This document shows positions 53,944 to 64,000 of a DNA stretch of 64,000 nt, one piece after another. The notes below the pieces were generated by a model, which searched no databases, was not told the DNA's origin, and worked only from the letters and a program-made list of their open reading frames with translations. The DNA is from Streptomyces californicus (lineage in GTDB: Bacteria; Actinomycetota; Actinomycetes; Streptomycetales; Streptomycetaceae), in assembly GCF_000717645.1 (NCBI RefSeq), contig NZ_JNZZ01000027.1, positions 1-64,000 of the forward strand. The letters are read 5' to 3'. Position numbers and translations under genes: made by a program. Within the stretch, counting starts at the first letter, position 1, and every line of letters starts with the position of its first letter.

Positions 53944-54522
53944 ATGCGTCCCCCTCCGAGAGCCGCGCCCCGGACCTCGGTCCCCGGAACGCCCGTCGTC
54001 ACACGTCGGCGTCAAGTGTCCTGCGTAGCACGCTCCGACGCGAGGGGCACAGGGCAACGGGCAGGTCAAGGACCCGTCCGAGCCGCCTGCCGGGCAGGCC
54101 GAGCCCCAGGCCGGACGCCCTTCCGGAGGCGGGTCAGGCCGCCCTTCGGGCTGCGGCCAGAGATCCCTTGGACTGTGCCACGACGAGCAGGAGCGGCACG
54201 AAGAAGACCGTGGTCAGGGCGATGGCGGACGAGCGGGGCGGAGGCCGCGACTCCGCCCGTACGGTGGGTGAGCATCGCCGCCCGGGCCGGTAGCCCGCGG
54301 CACGTCAGACTGTCTCGATCTCGCTCCCTGCCGCCCGGGCCTCGGCGAAGCCCGGGGCATGGCTGCGTCGGAGAGCGGGGCCGGGCTGCGTCGGAGGGCG
54401 GGCCGGCCCGGCGGAGTGGCGGTCGGGGGTCGGCGGACGGACGCCTGACCGCACCGAATGCGACGGTTGGCGCCCCACCAGGCGGGCACGACCACGCACG
54501 CGACGATGCCGGCCCCGCACGC
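53944..54522. other. Gene-poor boundary region
   Basis: 579 bases with no confident gene. It holds a short open stretch resembling the end of a membrane protein (separate entry). No transposase remnant, tRNA or attachment-site-like repeat was found. Confidence 0.5.
54134..54240 (-). pseudogene. Possible remnant: C-terminal end of a membrane protein
   Basis: On the minus strand a frame reads SSAIALTTVFFVPLLLVV, then AQSKGSLAAARRAA and a stop, which looks like the last membrane helix and basic tail of a transporter. No start or earlier domain is present in frame. It could be a decayed gene end, or chance. Confidence 0.3.
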
Positions 54523-54696
54523 TCACATCTGGGGGACGGCCGGGGCCTCCTCGACGGGGTCGGCCTGCAGCAGGTCGTACAGCGTGTCGGCCGCCGGCAG
54601 GTCGGAGGTGCGACTGGTCAGCTCCTCGGGGGCGGTCATGGCGGTGCCGGCGGCGAAGGCGTCGGCGAAGAGTGCGGTCGCGATGAGCTTCTTCAC
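54523..54696 (-). CDS. Possible small secreted peptide
   Basis: 57 residues from GTG 54696. The N-terminus VKKLIATALFADAFAAGTAM looks like a signal peptide, followed by an acidic, Pro-rich tail (PEELTSRTSDLPAADTLYDL, ending EEAPAVPQM). Nearly every codon ends in G or C, supporting real coding. There is no ribosome-binding site, and the frame stays open upstream, so the start is uncertain. Not recognised; no processing enzymes lie nearby that would make it a RiPP precursor. Confidence 0.4.
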   Translation of the reverse strand: MKKLIATALFADAFAAGTAMTAPEELTSRTSDLPAADTLYDLLQADPVEEAPAVPQM

Positions 54697-55082
54697 GGTG
54701 TCCGTGTCCGTATCCGTCGTGACGGTGGCGGTGGCCACGTCGGGGGTCGGGGCGCACCACCGCCGAGCGTTCCCGCGACGCTTGAGCAGATACGTTCCTG
54801 CGAAGCGCGGGGAGCGCCCGGACGGGCGGCGGCCGATGGCGATCGACAGCGGTCGATTCGAGAACTGCAGACTCCCCAACGACCCCACCCCCCACGAGCA
54901 ACGCCCACTTCACTGACATCACCCGAACGAATCCCCCCCGCCGGGCGCCTGGAGGCGGGGCAGCCTCTTGCGGGGAGCGCACCCAGCTCGCCCAGCAGCT
55001 CGCCCGCCGGGTCGGGCTCACCTCCGCTTGAGCGGAGAGCGCCAGGCCCTGTCCGGTGGCGTACGCACTCCCAGCAGGTCCC
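54697..55082. other. Non-coding stretch before the acetyltransferase gene
   Basis: 386 bases, somewhat lower GC near 54840-54930. It includes several copies of GTGTCCGT-like hexamers at 54698-54720. Nothing else recognised. Confidence 0.5.
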
Positions 55083-55514
55083 TCAACTCCCGTTCATCAA
55101 GCGATACATGCCGATCGAGTCATGCCCAGCGGTGTCGGCAAAGCCGAACTTCTCGTAGAGGAAGCGCGCGGGGCCGTCCGCGATCAGCGAGACATAGGCG
55201 GTGGCGGGCGCCCGGCGCTCCAGTTCCTCGGTGAGCGCGGCCATGATGCGCTTGCCGAGACCGCGTCCGTGGTGTGCGGGGTGCACGCAGATGTCGACGA
55301 TCTGGAAGGCGGTACCGCCGTCGCCGATGATCCGCCCCATACCGATGGGCTCGCCCTCGTGGCGGAGGATCACGCCGTACCACGTGTTGGGCAGGGCGAT
55401 GGCGACTGCCTCGGGGGCCTTGTCCGAGAGGCCGGCGTCCGTGCGCAGGCGGCGGAAGACCTCGACGGAGGGAACGCCTTCACCCACCTCGTAAGGGTCA
55501 TTGATTCTCTTCAT
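55083..55514 (-). CDS. GNAT-family N-acetyltransferase
   Basis: 143 residues. The acetyl-CoA binding motif A is IVDICVHPAHHGRGLGKRIM (Q/R-x-x-G-x-G/A as RGLGKR), and the C-terminal FLYEKFGFADTAGHDSIGMY is typical. The substrate is unknown; the closest style is the small aminoglycoside/amine GNAT group. It is the last gene before the accessory part. Confidence 0.9.
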   Translation of the reverse strand: MKRINDPYEVGEGVPSVEVFRRLRTDAGLSDKAPEAVAIALPNTWYGVILRHEGEPIGMGRIIGDGGTAFQIVDICVHPAHHGRGLGKRIMAALTEELERRAPATAYVSLIADGPARFLYEKFGFADTAGHDSIGMYRLMNGS

Positions 55515-56034
<520 letters not shown>

Positions 56035-56961
56035 TCAGGGGAGGACTCCGAGGCTCCACTCCAGGACCGCTGCGGCACTGTGCATCTTCGCTTCGGCCTG
56101 GGTGAACGCGATCGAGCGCGGTCCGTCCAGTACCGCGGCGGTGACTTCGTCGCCCCGGTGTGCGGGCAGATCATGCATGAAGACCGCGTCCGGGCCGGCT
56201 TCCATGACGGCTTCGTCGATTCGGAAGGGAACGAATTCCTCGCGCCAGTCCGGAGAGTCCTTCGACGTGCCGGTGGTCTGCCACCGCGTCGTGTAGACGA
56301 CGTCGGCGTTCCTCGGCATGTCGACGGTGTCGTGCTGCTCGATGATGGTGGAGCCGTGCTGTGCCGCGAGGTCCTTGGCCCGCACCAGGATCTCCGGATC
56401 GAGGGCGTAGCGCTTGGGAGTCCGCAGGTGCAATTCGGTGCCGGGGTAACGCGGAAGGGCGAGAGCCAGAGCGGCGGCGGTGTTGTTGCCTTCGCCCATG
56501 TAGAGCACCCGCCGCCCCGCCAGATCTCCGAAGTGTCCGGCCATGGCGGTCAGGTCGGCCAGCGCCTGCGTCGGATGCTCCTGTGCCGCCATGGCGTTCA
56601 CCACCGCCATCCGGTCCTGGGAAGCCAGCGCGCGCAGTTCCTCCACGTCGCCCACCGTGCGCGCGACCAAGGCGTCCAGCATGCCGGCCAGCACCCGGCC
56701 GGTGTCCGCGGTGGTCTCGCCCGTGTTGACCTGGAGATCGTGCGGGCCGTAGGTGATGAGACGCGCGCCGAGTCGGAGGGCCGCGGAGGAGAACGCCGTG
56801 CGCGTACGCGTCGACGTCGCCCGGAAGTAGACGCCCACGACGGCGCCGTCCAGGGTCTTGTCCGACCACGCGCCGGAGGCGAACCGGGCCCCTCTGTCCA
56901 CGAGCCGGTAGAGGTCGGTGTCCGGGATATCGGCCAACGAGATGAGGTGGTTACGGGCCAT
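56035..56961 (-). CDS. Ornithine carbamoyltransferase-like enzyme with altered substrate site
   Basis: 308 residues, full length. The carbamoyl-phosphate site is intact: STRTR at residues 50-54 and HPTQ at 129-132. The amino-acid side is changed. The usual HCLP motif is HDLP (263-266), losing the catalytic-site Cys, and the ornithine-binding DxWxSMG loop reads TRWQTTG (225-231). So it probably carbamoylates a different amine, such as a diamino acid for the NRPS product. No arginine genes are near. It is divergent from the NRPS gene, with a 194-base shared promoter region. ATG at 56961. Confidence 0.85.
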   Translation of the reverse strand: MARNHLISLADIPDTDLYRLVDRGARFASGAWSDKTLDGAVVGVYFRATSTRTRTAFSSAALRLGARLITYGPHDLQVNTGETTADTGRVLAGMLDALVARTVGDVEELRALASQDRMAVVNAMAAQEHPTQALADLTAMAGHFGDLAGRRVLYMGEGNNTAAALALALPRYPGTELHLRTPKRYALDPEILVRAKDLAAQHGSTIIEQHDTVDMPRNADVVYTTRWQTTGTSKDSPDWREEFVPFRIDEAVMEAGPDAVFMHDLPAHRGDEVTAAVLDGPRSIAFTQAEAKMHSAAAVLEWSLGVLP

Positions 56962-57155
56962 TGCGCGACTCCTGTGCATATCGGGCTTGGCAATGTAGAG
57001 GCGGTGTTTATCAGGGCGGTATCGGCGTCGCCTCCGCATCGGATGAGCGTGCGATAACAGGCTGAAAGTGCCGCTCCCTACGGTCGGGCACCGTGTCGGA
57101 CGTGCGTGTACGCCCCGGCTTTACGAGTTGTCGACGAAGTACAGGAGCCAGCAGC
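56962..57155. promoter_or_regulatory. Divergent promoter region of the carbamoyltransferase and NRPS genes
   Basis: 194 bases with lower GC than the genes on both sides, as expected of promoters. The NRPS GTG is preceded by AGGAG at 57143-57147. No operator palindrome was recognised. Confidence 0.55.
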
Positions 57156-60100
57156 GTGGACCGTCGTGCGACGCGCAATCCGATCGGGCCGAGCATGGGC
57201 GGTGATGCGGCGGCGATGCCGCTGCCCGCACTGGTGGAGGCGCAGGTGCGGCGGGCTCCCGAGCACCCGGCCGTGGTCTTCGGCTCGACCGTGCTCAGCT
57301 ATGCCGAACTCGACCGCCGGGCCAACAGGCTGGCCCGACGGCTCATCGGTATCGGAACGGGCCCCGAGCAGGTCGTGGCACTGGCCGTGCCGAGGTCGGC
57401 GGACGCGGTGGTCGCCATGCTGGCCGTACTGAGGACCGGGGCGGCATACCTGCCGATCGACCCGCGCTACCCCGCTCAGCGCATCGCGTTCATGCTGACC
57501 GACGCCCGGCCGTCGGTCCTGCTCACGACCGGTGCCACCCGTGCCACGCTGCCCGACACCACGACCCCTGTCGTCCTTCTCGACGACATCGACCTGACGA
57601 CGGGCGACGACACCGCCCCCGGCATCGCGATCCGTGCGGAGAACGCGGCCTACGTCATCTACACGTCCGGTTCCACGGGACTGCCCAAGGGCGTGGTCGT
57701 ACCGCACCTGGGCGTCTCGAACCACATGCTGTGGCAGGCCGGCCAGTGGGATGTCGACGCGTCGGACGTGGTGCTCGCCCGGACCGCCTTCAGCTTCGAC
57801 GCGTCGGGCTCGGAGATCTGGCTGCCGCTGATCGCCGGCGCCACGATCTGCATGGCGCCCGACGACGTGGTGGGCCTGCCGCACCTGCTGATCGAGTACG
57901 CGGTCGAGCACCGTGTCACGGTCGCTCAGTTCGTTCCGTCGTTGCTCGCGGTCGCTCTGCCCGCGATCCGGGACGCCTCCGGTCTCGCCCTGCGACTCCT
58001 CTTCGTCGCGGGAGAAGTCCTGCCGCCCTCTCTGGCGGACGAGGTCGTCACCGAGCTGGACCTACGGCTCTGCCACCACTACGGCCCCACCGAAGCCTCC
58101 ATCGATGTGACGGCGTACGACGTACGGCCCGGCGAGAGCTACCGGACCGTCCCCATCGGGTCCCCGGTCGCCAACACCGAGGTGCACATCCTTGACAGCG
58201 CCCTACGGCCCGTGCGACTCGGTGAGGTGGGCGAGCTCTACGTGGCCGGCGTCCAGCTCGCCCGCGGGTACCTGGGCCGGGCCGGCCTGACGGCACAGCG
58301 GTTCGTCGCCTCCCCCTTCGCCGAGGGCGAGCGCATGTACAGAACCGGGGACCTGGCCAGGTGCAATGCCGACGGGCTCATCGAATTCGCGGGCCGAGCC
58401 GACGACCAGGTGAAGATCCGCGGTTTCCGGATCGAGCCGGGTGAGATCGAAGCGGCGATGACCGAACTCGCCGAGGTGTCCCGCGCGGCCGTGGCCGTGC
58501 ACGAGGGCCGTCCGGGACAGCAGCGCCTCGTCGCCTACGTCGTGGGCGAGGTGGAGGTCGATACGGTGCGGGACCGGCTGGCCGGCCGGCTGCCCGAGCA
58601 CATGGTGCCGTCGGTGTACGTGATGCTCGACGAGCTTCCGCTCGCCCCGAACGGCAAGCTGGACCGTGCCGCGCTGCCCGCTCCGGAACTCACTTCCGGT
58701 GCCGGCCGCGCGCCCCGAACGGCCGCCGAAGAGGTTCTCGCCGGACTCTTCGCCGACGTCCTGGGCGTCGACCGCGTCGGTGCGGACGACGGCTTCTTCG
58801 ATCTCGGCGGCGATTCACTCCTTGCGGCCCGGCTCATCAGCCGCATCCGCACCACGCTCGACCGTGAGGTGTCGGTTCGCGCCCTGTTCGAGGCGCCCAC
58901 CGTCGCCGGCCTGGCCGCCTGTCTGGATCGGGCGGCGGTGGCACGGCCGCCACTGACCCGCACCGAGCACCCCGATCCCATGCCGCTGTCCCACGCCCAG
59001 CGCGGACTGTGGTTCCTGCACCGGCTCGAAGGCGCGAGCGCCACCTACAACATCCCCCTCGTCCTCCGGCTGACCGGACAGGTGGACCCCGAGGCCCTCC
59101 GTGCCGCCGTGCGCGACGTCTCCCTGCGGCACGAGACCCTGCGGACGGTGTTCCCGGAGACGGACGGGGTCGCCCGCCAGGAGGTTCTCGACACGCTCGC
59201 CACGCTCACCGTCGTCAGCACCCCCGACATCGACGGTGCGGCGGCCGCGGCGGCCCGCCACCCGTTCGACCTCCGCAGTGAGGCGCCGCTGCGAGCCAGC
59301 CTGTTCTCGCGACCCGGCGAGGACGAGCACACCCTCCTCCTCCTGATGCACCACATAGCGAGCGACGGCTGGTCCGAGCGTCCGCTGATCGAAGACCTGT
59401 CCCTGGCCTACGCCGCCCGTCGCATCGGGGAGGAACCGGCGTGGGACGACCTGCCGGTGACCTACGCGGACTACACCCTCTGGCAGGGCGAGGCGGACGG
59501 CGTCGACTTCTGGCGGACCGCGCTCGCCGGGCTGCCGCAGCGCGTCGAACTTCCCACCGACCGCCCCCGGCCTCCGGCTGCCAGTTTCCGCGGTGACGAG
59601 GTGCGCGGACACCTCGACGCCGAGCTGCACCGGGGGGTGATCGCGCTCGCCCGCTCCACCGGCCGCACCGTCTTCATGGTGGTGCAGGCCGCCCTCGCGG
59701 CGCTCATGACCCGGCTCGGCGCCGGCACCGACATCCCGCTCGGCACCCCGACCGCAGGGCGGCCGGACGAGCAGCTCGACGGCCTCGTCGGCTTGTTCGT
59801 CAACACGCTCGTGCTGCGCACCGACACCTCGGGCGACCCGACCTTCCGGGAACTCCTGGACCGGGTGCACCGCACGGCCGCGGCCGCCTACCCGCACCAG
59901 GATGTACCTTTCGACCGGCTGGTCGAAGCGCTCAATCCGGCCCGGTCCCTCTCGCACCACCCCCTCTTTCAGGTGATGCTCACCTTCGAGAACCTCGGCA
60001 CGGCCGCACCCGCCATGCCCGGCCTCACCGTCGAGGTGGACGAAGCCTCCACCGGCGTCGCCAAGTTCGATCTCGACCTGCGCCTGCAGGAGCGCTTCTC

Positions 60101-63100
60101 CGAGACGGGCGCTCCGGCCGGAGTGGACGTGGTCGCCGAGTACTCCACCGACCTCTTCGACGACGCCTCGATCGACACGCTCATCGCGCGGCTCGCCCGG
60201 TTCCTGCTTGCCGCGGCAGCCGAGCCGGAACGCCGGATCTCCACGATCGACCTGCTCACCGACGATGAACGCGCCGTGATCCGGGACCGCTCGGACCAGG
60301 TGGTCGACGAGCACGGACGACCGGTGCCCGACGGCGTGGTCGGCATCCTCGACGGCTCCCCGGCCCGGTACACCCTCGACGGCCGGATCGAACGCCTGCG
60401 CCCGCCGATCCTCGTCGACGGAGCCCCGGTCGACGTCTCCCGCACCGTCGACACCCTGCTCGCCCACCCCGCACTCATCGACGCGGCCGTGACGGACGGC
60501 CTCGTCGCCTACGTCGTGACCGCCCCCGGCCTCTCCGTACGCTCCGTCGACCTTCGTGATCACCTCGCCCGTGCACTGCCCGACTTCCTCGTGCCGGAGA
60601 CGTACGTCCCCGTCGCCGAGCTGCCGCGCACCGAGGGGGGCCGCCTCGACGTCGACGCGCTGCCCTCTCCCGTCTCCGGTGGCCACGAATCGGCGGGCTC
60701 TCCCGAGGAAGAGCTGCTGACCGCGCTCTTCGCCGAGGTGCTCGGCCTGCCCGAGGTGGACCCGGGCCAGGGCTTCTTCGATCTCGGCGGCGACAGCATC
60801 GTCTCCATCAAGCTGGTCAGCCGCGCCCGCAAGGCCGGACTGCGCATCACGCCACGGGACGTCTTCGAGCACAAGACCGTCGCCCGCATCGCCGCAGCCG
60901 CCCGCGTGGCGGACCACACCGCCCCGGTCGCCCAGGACATCGCCACCGGACCGCTGCTCCCCACCCCGGTCATGGCGGAACTGCGCGACCTCGGCGGTCC
61001 CGTCGACGGCTACCACCAGTCGATGCTGCTCGTCGTGCCGAGCGGGCTCGGCACCGAGCGTCTGACCGCCGCGCTCCAGGCGGTCCTCGACCGGCATGAC
61101 GCACTCCGGCTGACCCTGGACGAGGAGTGGGGGCTCACCGTCCCCGCGCCGGGCGCCGTCACGGCGACCGCCCGCCGAGTGGACACCGCCGGCGCCGACG
61201 CCGACGCGCTGCGCGAGGCGATCGAGGAGCACGGCAGGGCCGCCCAGGCGGAACTGGACCCCTACCGGGGCGACCTGGTGCGCGCGGTGTGGTTCGACGC
61301 CGGGGCGGAGGCCGGACGGCTGCTGCTGCTCGTGCATCATCTGGCTGTGGACGCCGTTTCCTGGCAGCCCCTCCTCGGCGACCTCCGGGCGGCCTGGGAG
61401 GGAGAGGCCCTCGAACCGGTCGGGACCTCGCTGCGGCGGTGGAGCACCCTCCTCGGCGAGGAGGCGAGCAGGCGCACCGGTGAACTGCCCTTCTGGCGGT
61501 CGGTGCTGGAAACACCCGACCCGCTCCTCGGCGACCGGCCCCTGGACCCGGCGATCGATGTGCGGGCCAAGGCCGGGACGGTGACGCTCACCCTGCCGGC
61601 CGACGTCACCGAAGCGCTGCTCACCTCGCCCTCCGCCGCCGTGCGCGCAGGCGCCCGGGACGTGCTGGTCACGGGCCTCTCGCTGGCCGTCGCCGCGTGG
61701 CGCGGCCGCCGAGGGGTCGACGACTCCGCGCTGCTCCTCGAACTGGAGGGCCACGGCCGCGAGGACATCGTGCCCGGACTGGACCTCAGCCGCACCGTCG
61801 GCTGGTTCACCAGCGCGTTCCCCGTCCGTGTCGACCCCGGAGGCGCGGACGGTGTCCGCGCCCTGAAGCTCGTCAAGGAACAGCTGCGCGCGGTGCCCGG
61901 CAACGGCCTCGGATACGGGCTGCTGCGGCACCGCGACCCGGGCTCCACCGCGGAACTGGCCGCGTACGGCCGCCCCCAGCTGGGATTCAACTACCTGGGC
62001 CGCTACGCCGCCCCCGAACTCGCCGACTGGGCGCCCGCGCCCGAGGCTCCCGCGCTGGGCGCGGGCTTCGACGGAACCGCGCCGCTCGGCCTCGGCATCG
62101 AGCTCGACGCCGTGATCGTCGACCACACCCGCGGAGCGCAGCTCGTCGCGACCTGGACCTGGTCGAAGGCCCTGCTGGCCGAGGACGACGTACGGGAACT
62201 GGCGCACGGCTGGTTCGCCTCACTCGCCGATCTCGCGGCCGTCGAAGGCGGCGGACTGACCCCGTCCGACCTGCCCCTCGTGGACCTTTCGCAAGGCGAC
62301 ATCGAGGCGCTGGAAGGGGCACTGCCGGACCTGGTCGACGTGCTGCCGCTCGCCCCGCTCCAGGAGGGCCTGCTCTTTCACGCTCTGTACGACTCCGGCG
62401 CCGACCTCTACTCCGTCCAGGAGGTCTTCGCGCTGAGGGGCCCGCTGGATCCGCGCGCCCTCCACACCGCTGCGGCCTCCCTTCTCGACCGCTACCCGAA
62501 CCTACGGGCGGGCTTCCACCACGAGGGGCTGCCCCGGCCCGTACAGGTGGTCGTCGACGGCCTCGAACTGCCGTGGCGGGAGGTCGACCTCGCGGGACTC
62601 ACCGAGGCCGAGCGCGAACCCGCCCTCGCCCGGATCGTGGCCGAGGCGCGTGCCGAGCGCTTTGACCTGGGGCGGCCGCCGCTGCTGCGCTTCACCCTGG
62701 TCAGGCTCGCCGAGGACGAGCACCGGCTCATCCTCGTCAACCACCACATCCTCTTCGACGGCTGGTCCATGCAGCTGGTGCTGGACGAGTTGTTCGCGCT
62801 CTACCGGGGCGAGACCCTGCCTGAGCCGGCCGCGTTCCGCGACCACCTGGCCTGGATAGCCCGGCAGGACCGTTCGGCGGCGCACGACGCCTGGCGGAGC
62901 GCGCTCGACGGGCTTGCCGCACCGACCCTCCTCGCCAAGCCGGGCACGGAGGAACCCGCCCGTCCGCTCCAGGTCTACTGCGACCTGCCCGACACGGTGT
63001 CCGGGCGGCTCCAGGAGCGGTTGCGCGAGTACGGGATCACCCTCAACACCGCCGTCCAGGGCCTGTGGAGCCTGCTGCTCCGCGCCCGCACCGGACAGGA

Positions 63101-64000
63101 GGACGTGGTGTTCGGCTCCACGTACTCCGGACGCTTCGCGGAGCTGCCCGGCAGCGAGGCGATGGTCGGCATGTTCATCAACACGCTGCCCGTCCGCGTC
63201 CGGCTCGACGCGGCGGAGTCCCTGCAGCGGATGCTGGAGCGCGTACAGGACGAGCAGTCCCGGCTGATCGCGCACCAGTATCTCGGACTCAACGACGTAC
63301 AGCGGCTCGGTGGACTGGGCGACCTGTTCGACACGCTGACCATCGTCGAGAACTACCCGCACGACGACGACGACGTATGGGAACCCGCACCCGGCCTCCG
63401 CGCGAGCGTGCTGGAGGACCACGACGCCACCCACTACCCGCTGACGCTCTCGGTGCTTCCCGGGTCGCGGCTTAAGCTGCGCCTGGAGTACCGGCCGGAC
63501 CTGCTGAACGGTTCGCAGATCGACGCGCTCGCGGCCGACCTCGTCCGCCTGTTCACCGCTCTCGTGGACGACGCCTCCGTGCCCGTCGGAGAACTCGTCG
63601 GGACGGGGACGGCCGTGGCCGCGACCGCTCCGGGCACCGCACCGGCCGCGGCGCGGGCCAGCGGTACGGACGACGAGGGCGGCGTCACCGTGCCCCTCTC
63701 CTTCCGTGCGCCGCGCACCCCGGAGCAGGAGATCCTCTGCGGTCTCTTCGCCGCCGTGCTCGGAGTGCCGACCGTCGGCATCGACGACAGCTTCTTCGAC
63801 CTCGGCGGGCATTCGCTCACCGCGATCCGGCTGCTCAGCCGCATCCGTTCGATGTTCAACGTGGAACTCGCCATCCGGCACCTCTTCGAGGCCCCCACCG
63901 TCGCCGAACTCGCCGAACGGATGACGGGCGCCGAGCAGTCGCGGCTCGCCCTCGGCCCGATGACACGGCCGGAGCACATCCCCGTCTCGGCGGCGCAGTG
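57156..64000 (+). CDS. Nonribosomal peptide synthetase with adenylation-deficient modules (partial, runs off window)
   Basis: At least 2281 residues in one open frame. The order of domains is: A1 (about 21-510), T1 (Ser554), C2 (HHIASDG at 732), A remnant (about 1030-1170), T2 (Ser1214), E ([10 protein letters not shown] at 1394, FNYLGRY), C3 (HHILFDG at 1863), T3 (Ser2220) and the start of C4. A1 is complete ([29 protein letters not shown] with Lys501) and has no C domain before it, so it starts the chain. Module 2 has only the tail of an A domain (GGRLDV in place of NGKLDR), and module 3 has none. Their T domains must be loaded by separate A enzymes. The E domain makes residue 2 D-configured. 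Confidence 0.93.
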   Translation, partial: MDRRATRNPIGPSMGGDAAAMPLPALVEAQVRRAPEHPAVVFGSTVLSYAELDRRANRLARRLIGIGTGPEQVVALAVPRSADAVVAMLAVLRTGAAYLPIDPRYPAQRIAFMLTDARPSVLLTTGATRATLPDTTTPVVLLDDIDLTTGDDTAPGIAIRAENAAYVIYTSGSTGLPKGVVVPHLGVSNHMLWQAGQWDVDASDVVLARTAFSFDASGSEIWLPLIAGATICMAPDDVVGLPHLLIEYAVEHRVTVAQFVPSLLAVALPAIRDASGLALRLLFVAGEVLPPSLADEVVTELDLRLCHHYGPTEASIDVTAYDVRPGESYRTVPIGSPVANTEVHILDSALRPVRLGEVGELYVAGVQLARGYLGRAGLTAQRFVASPFAEGERMYRTGDLARCNADGLIEFAGRADDQVKIRGFRIEPGEIEAAMTELAEVSRAAVAVHEGRPGQQRLVAYVVGEVEVDTVRDRLAGRLPEHMVPSVYVMLDELPLAPNGKLDRAALPAPELTSGAGRAPRTAAEEVLAGLFADVLGVDRVGADDGFFDLGGDSLLAARLISRIRTTLDREVSVRALFEAPTVAGLAACLDRAAVARPPLTRTEHPDPMPLSHAQRGLWFLHRLEGASATYNIPLVLRLTGQVDPEALRAAVRDVSLRHETLRTVFPETDGVARQEVLDTLATLTVVSTPDIDGAAAAAARHPFDLRSEAPLRASLFSRPGEDEHTLLLLMHHIASDGWSERPLIEDLSLAYAARRIGEEPAWDDLPVTYADYTLWQGEADGVDFWRTALAGLPQRVELPTDRPRPPAASFRGDEVRGHLDAELHRGVIALARSTGRTVFMVVQAALAALMTRLGAGTDIPLGTPTAGRPDEQLDGLVGLFVNTLVLRTDTSGDPTFRELLDRVHRTAAAAYPHQDVPFDRLVEALNPARSLSHHPLFQVMLTFENLGTAAPAMPGLTVEVDEASTGVAKFDLDLRLQERFSETGAPAGVDVVAEYSTDLFDDASIDTLIARLARFLLAAAAEPERRISTIDLLTDDERAVIRDRSDQVVDEHGRPVPDGVVGILDGSPARYTLDGRIERLRPPILVDGAPVDVSRTVDTLLAHPALIDAAVTDGLVAYVVTAPGLSVRSVDLRDHLARALPDFLVPETYVPVAELPRTEGGRLDVDALPSPVSGGHESAGSPEEELLTALFAEVLGLPEVDPGQGFFDLGGDSIVSIKLVSRARKAGLRITPRDVFEHKTVARIAAAARVADHTAPVAQDIATGPLLPTPVMAELRDLGGPVDGYHQSMLLVVPSGLGTERLTAALQAVLDRHDALRLTLDEEWGLTVPAPGAVTATARRVDTAGADADALREAIEEHGRAAQAELDPYRGDLVRAVWFDAGAEAGRLLLLVHHLAVDAVSWQPLLGDLRAAWEGEALEPVGTSLRRWSTLLGEEASRRTGELPFWRSVLETPDPLLGDRPLDPAIDVRAKAGTVTLTLPADVTEALLTSPSAAVRAGARDVLVTGLSLAVAAWRGRRGVDDSALLLELEGHGREDIVPGLDLSRTVGWFTSAFPVRVDPGGADGVRALKLVKEQLRAVPGNGLGYGLLRHRDPGSTAELAAYGRPQLGFNYLGRYAAPELADWAPAPEAPALGAGFDGTAPLGLGIELDAVIVDHTRGAQLVATWTWSKALLAEDDVRELAHGWFASLADLAAVEGGGLTPSDLPLVDLSQGDIEALEGALPDLVDVLPLAPLQEGLLFHALYDSGADLYSVQEVFALRGPLDPRALHTAAASLLDRYPNLRAGFHHEGLPRPVQVVVDGLELPWREVDLAGLTEAEREPALARIVAEARAERFDLGRPPLLRFTLVRLAEDEHRLILVNHHILFDGWSMQLVLDELFALYRGETLPEPAAFRDHLAWIARQDRSAAHDAWRSALDGLAAPTLLAKPGTEEPARPLQVYCDLPDTVSGRLQERLREYGITLNTAVQGLWSLLLRARTGQEDVVFGSTYSGRFAELPGSEAMVGMFINTLPVRVRLDAAESLQRMLERVQDEQSRLIAHQYLGLNDVQRLGGLGDLFDTLTIVENYPHDDDDVWEPAPGLRASVLEDHDATHYPLTLSVLPGSRLKLRLEYRPDLLNGSQIDALAADLVRLFTALVDDASVPVGELVGTGTAVAATAPGTAPAAARASGTDDEGGVTVPLSFRAPRTPEQEILCGLFAAVLGVPTVGIDDSFFDLGGHSLTAIRLLSRIRSMFNVELAIRHLFEAPTVAELAERMTGAEQSRLALGPMTRPEHIPVSAAQ

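Noticed and set aside
54305..55021. Minus-strand 238-codon frame overlapping the small peptide ORF
   Set aside because: Arg/His/Pro-rich without domains; codon bias supports only the short frame at 54523-54696.
50635..55158. 1507-codon plus-strand open frame across the STAND gene
   Set aside because: Antisense shadow: composition is Arg/Gln/Pro-rich, and the minus strand has P-loop and TPR repeats.
58815..62207. 1130-codon minus-strand open frame opposite the NRPS
   Set aside because: The plus strand carries all NRPS motifs in one frame; the antisense translation is low-complexity and lacks domains.

Overview
The window is very GC-rich, with third codon positions almost always G or C, frequent GTG starts and mycothiol chemistry (mca). 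Together with actinobacterial families (AccE, DUF4307, LAXTG surface protein, GGDEF next to hutH) this marks a Streptomyces chromosome. The histidine ammonia-lyase matches the Streptomyces griseus protein closely as I remember it, so the griseus/globisporus/anulatus group is most likely. No tRNA, rRNA, insertion sequence or CRISPR array was seen.

Positions 1-25000 are conserved core. They hold purine salvage and sugar-phosphate genes (phosphoglucomutase-type enzyme, purine nucleoside phosphorylase), a non-disulfide flavoprotein (LpdA-type), and a DeoR regulator. A complete acyl-CoA carboxylase set follows (AccA2 with biotin, AccE, PccB, biotin ligase), with Maf and a 42-residue membrane peptide inside it. 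Then come nucleotide signalling (class III adenylate cyclase and a GAF-GGDEF protein), hutH, an LAXTG surface protein and an L,D-transpeptidase lipoprotein.

Positions 25000-54000 hold gdhA, a ClgR/PopR-like regulator ending in Leu-Ala-Ala, msrA, and a LysR/MFS divergent pair with a clear LysR-type operator. Next are an M48 protease flanked by two paralogous membrane-anchored proteins, cystathionine gamma-synthase, and a sigma-like/small membrane protein pair. A six-gene stressosome operon follows (RsbR, RsbS, RsbT, RsbT-PP2C fusion, histidine kinase, receiver-PP2C); all five junctions are 4-base overlaps. The stretch ends with threonine dehydratase, a DrrAB-type ABC exporter, greA, DUF4307, mca and a 1073-residue STAND/TPR ATPase.

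Positions 54000-56000 are a gene-poor boundary with a small secreted-peptide ORF, a possible membrane-gene remnant, a GNAT gene and hexanucleotide repeats. From 56035 the accessory part starts. It has an ornithine-carbamoyltransferase-like gene with altered amino-acid-binding residues, divergent from a giant NRPS gene that runs off the window. The NRPS reads A-T-C-(A remnant)-T-E-C-T-C. Module 2 keeps only the tail of an adenylation domain and module 3 has none, so amino acids must be loaded in trans. This NRPS/carbamoyltransferase pair is the best candidate for an undescribed pathway. The stressosome operon is second.

Many spacers hold their own tandem repeats of 19-34 bp, and convergent genes are separated by long perfect hairpins.
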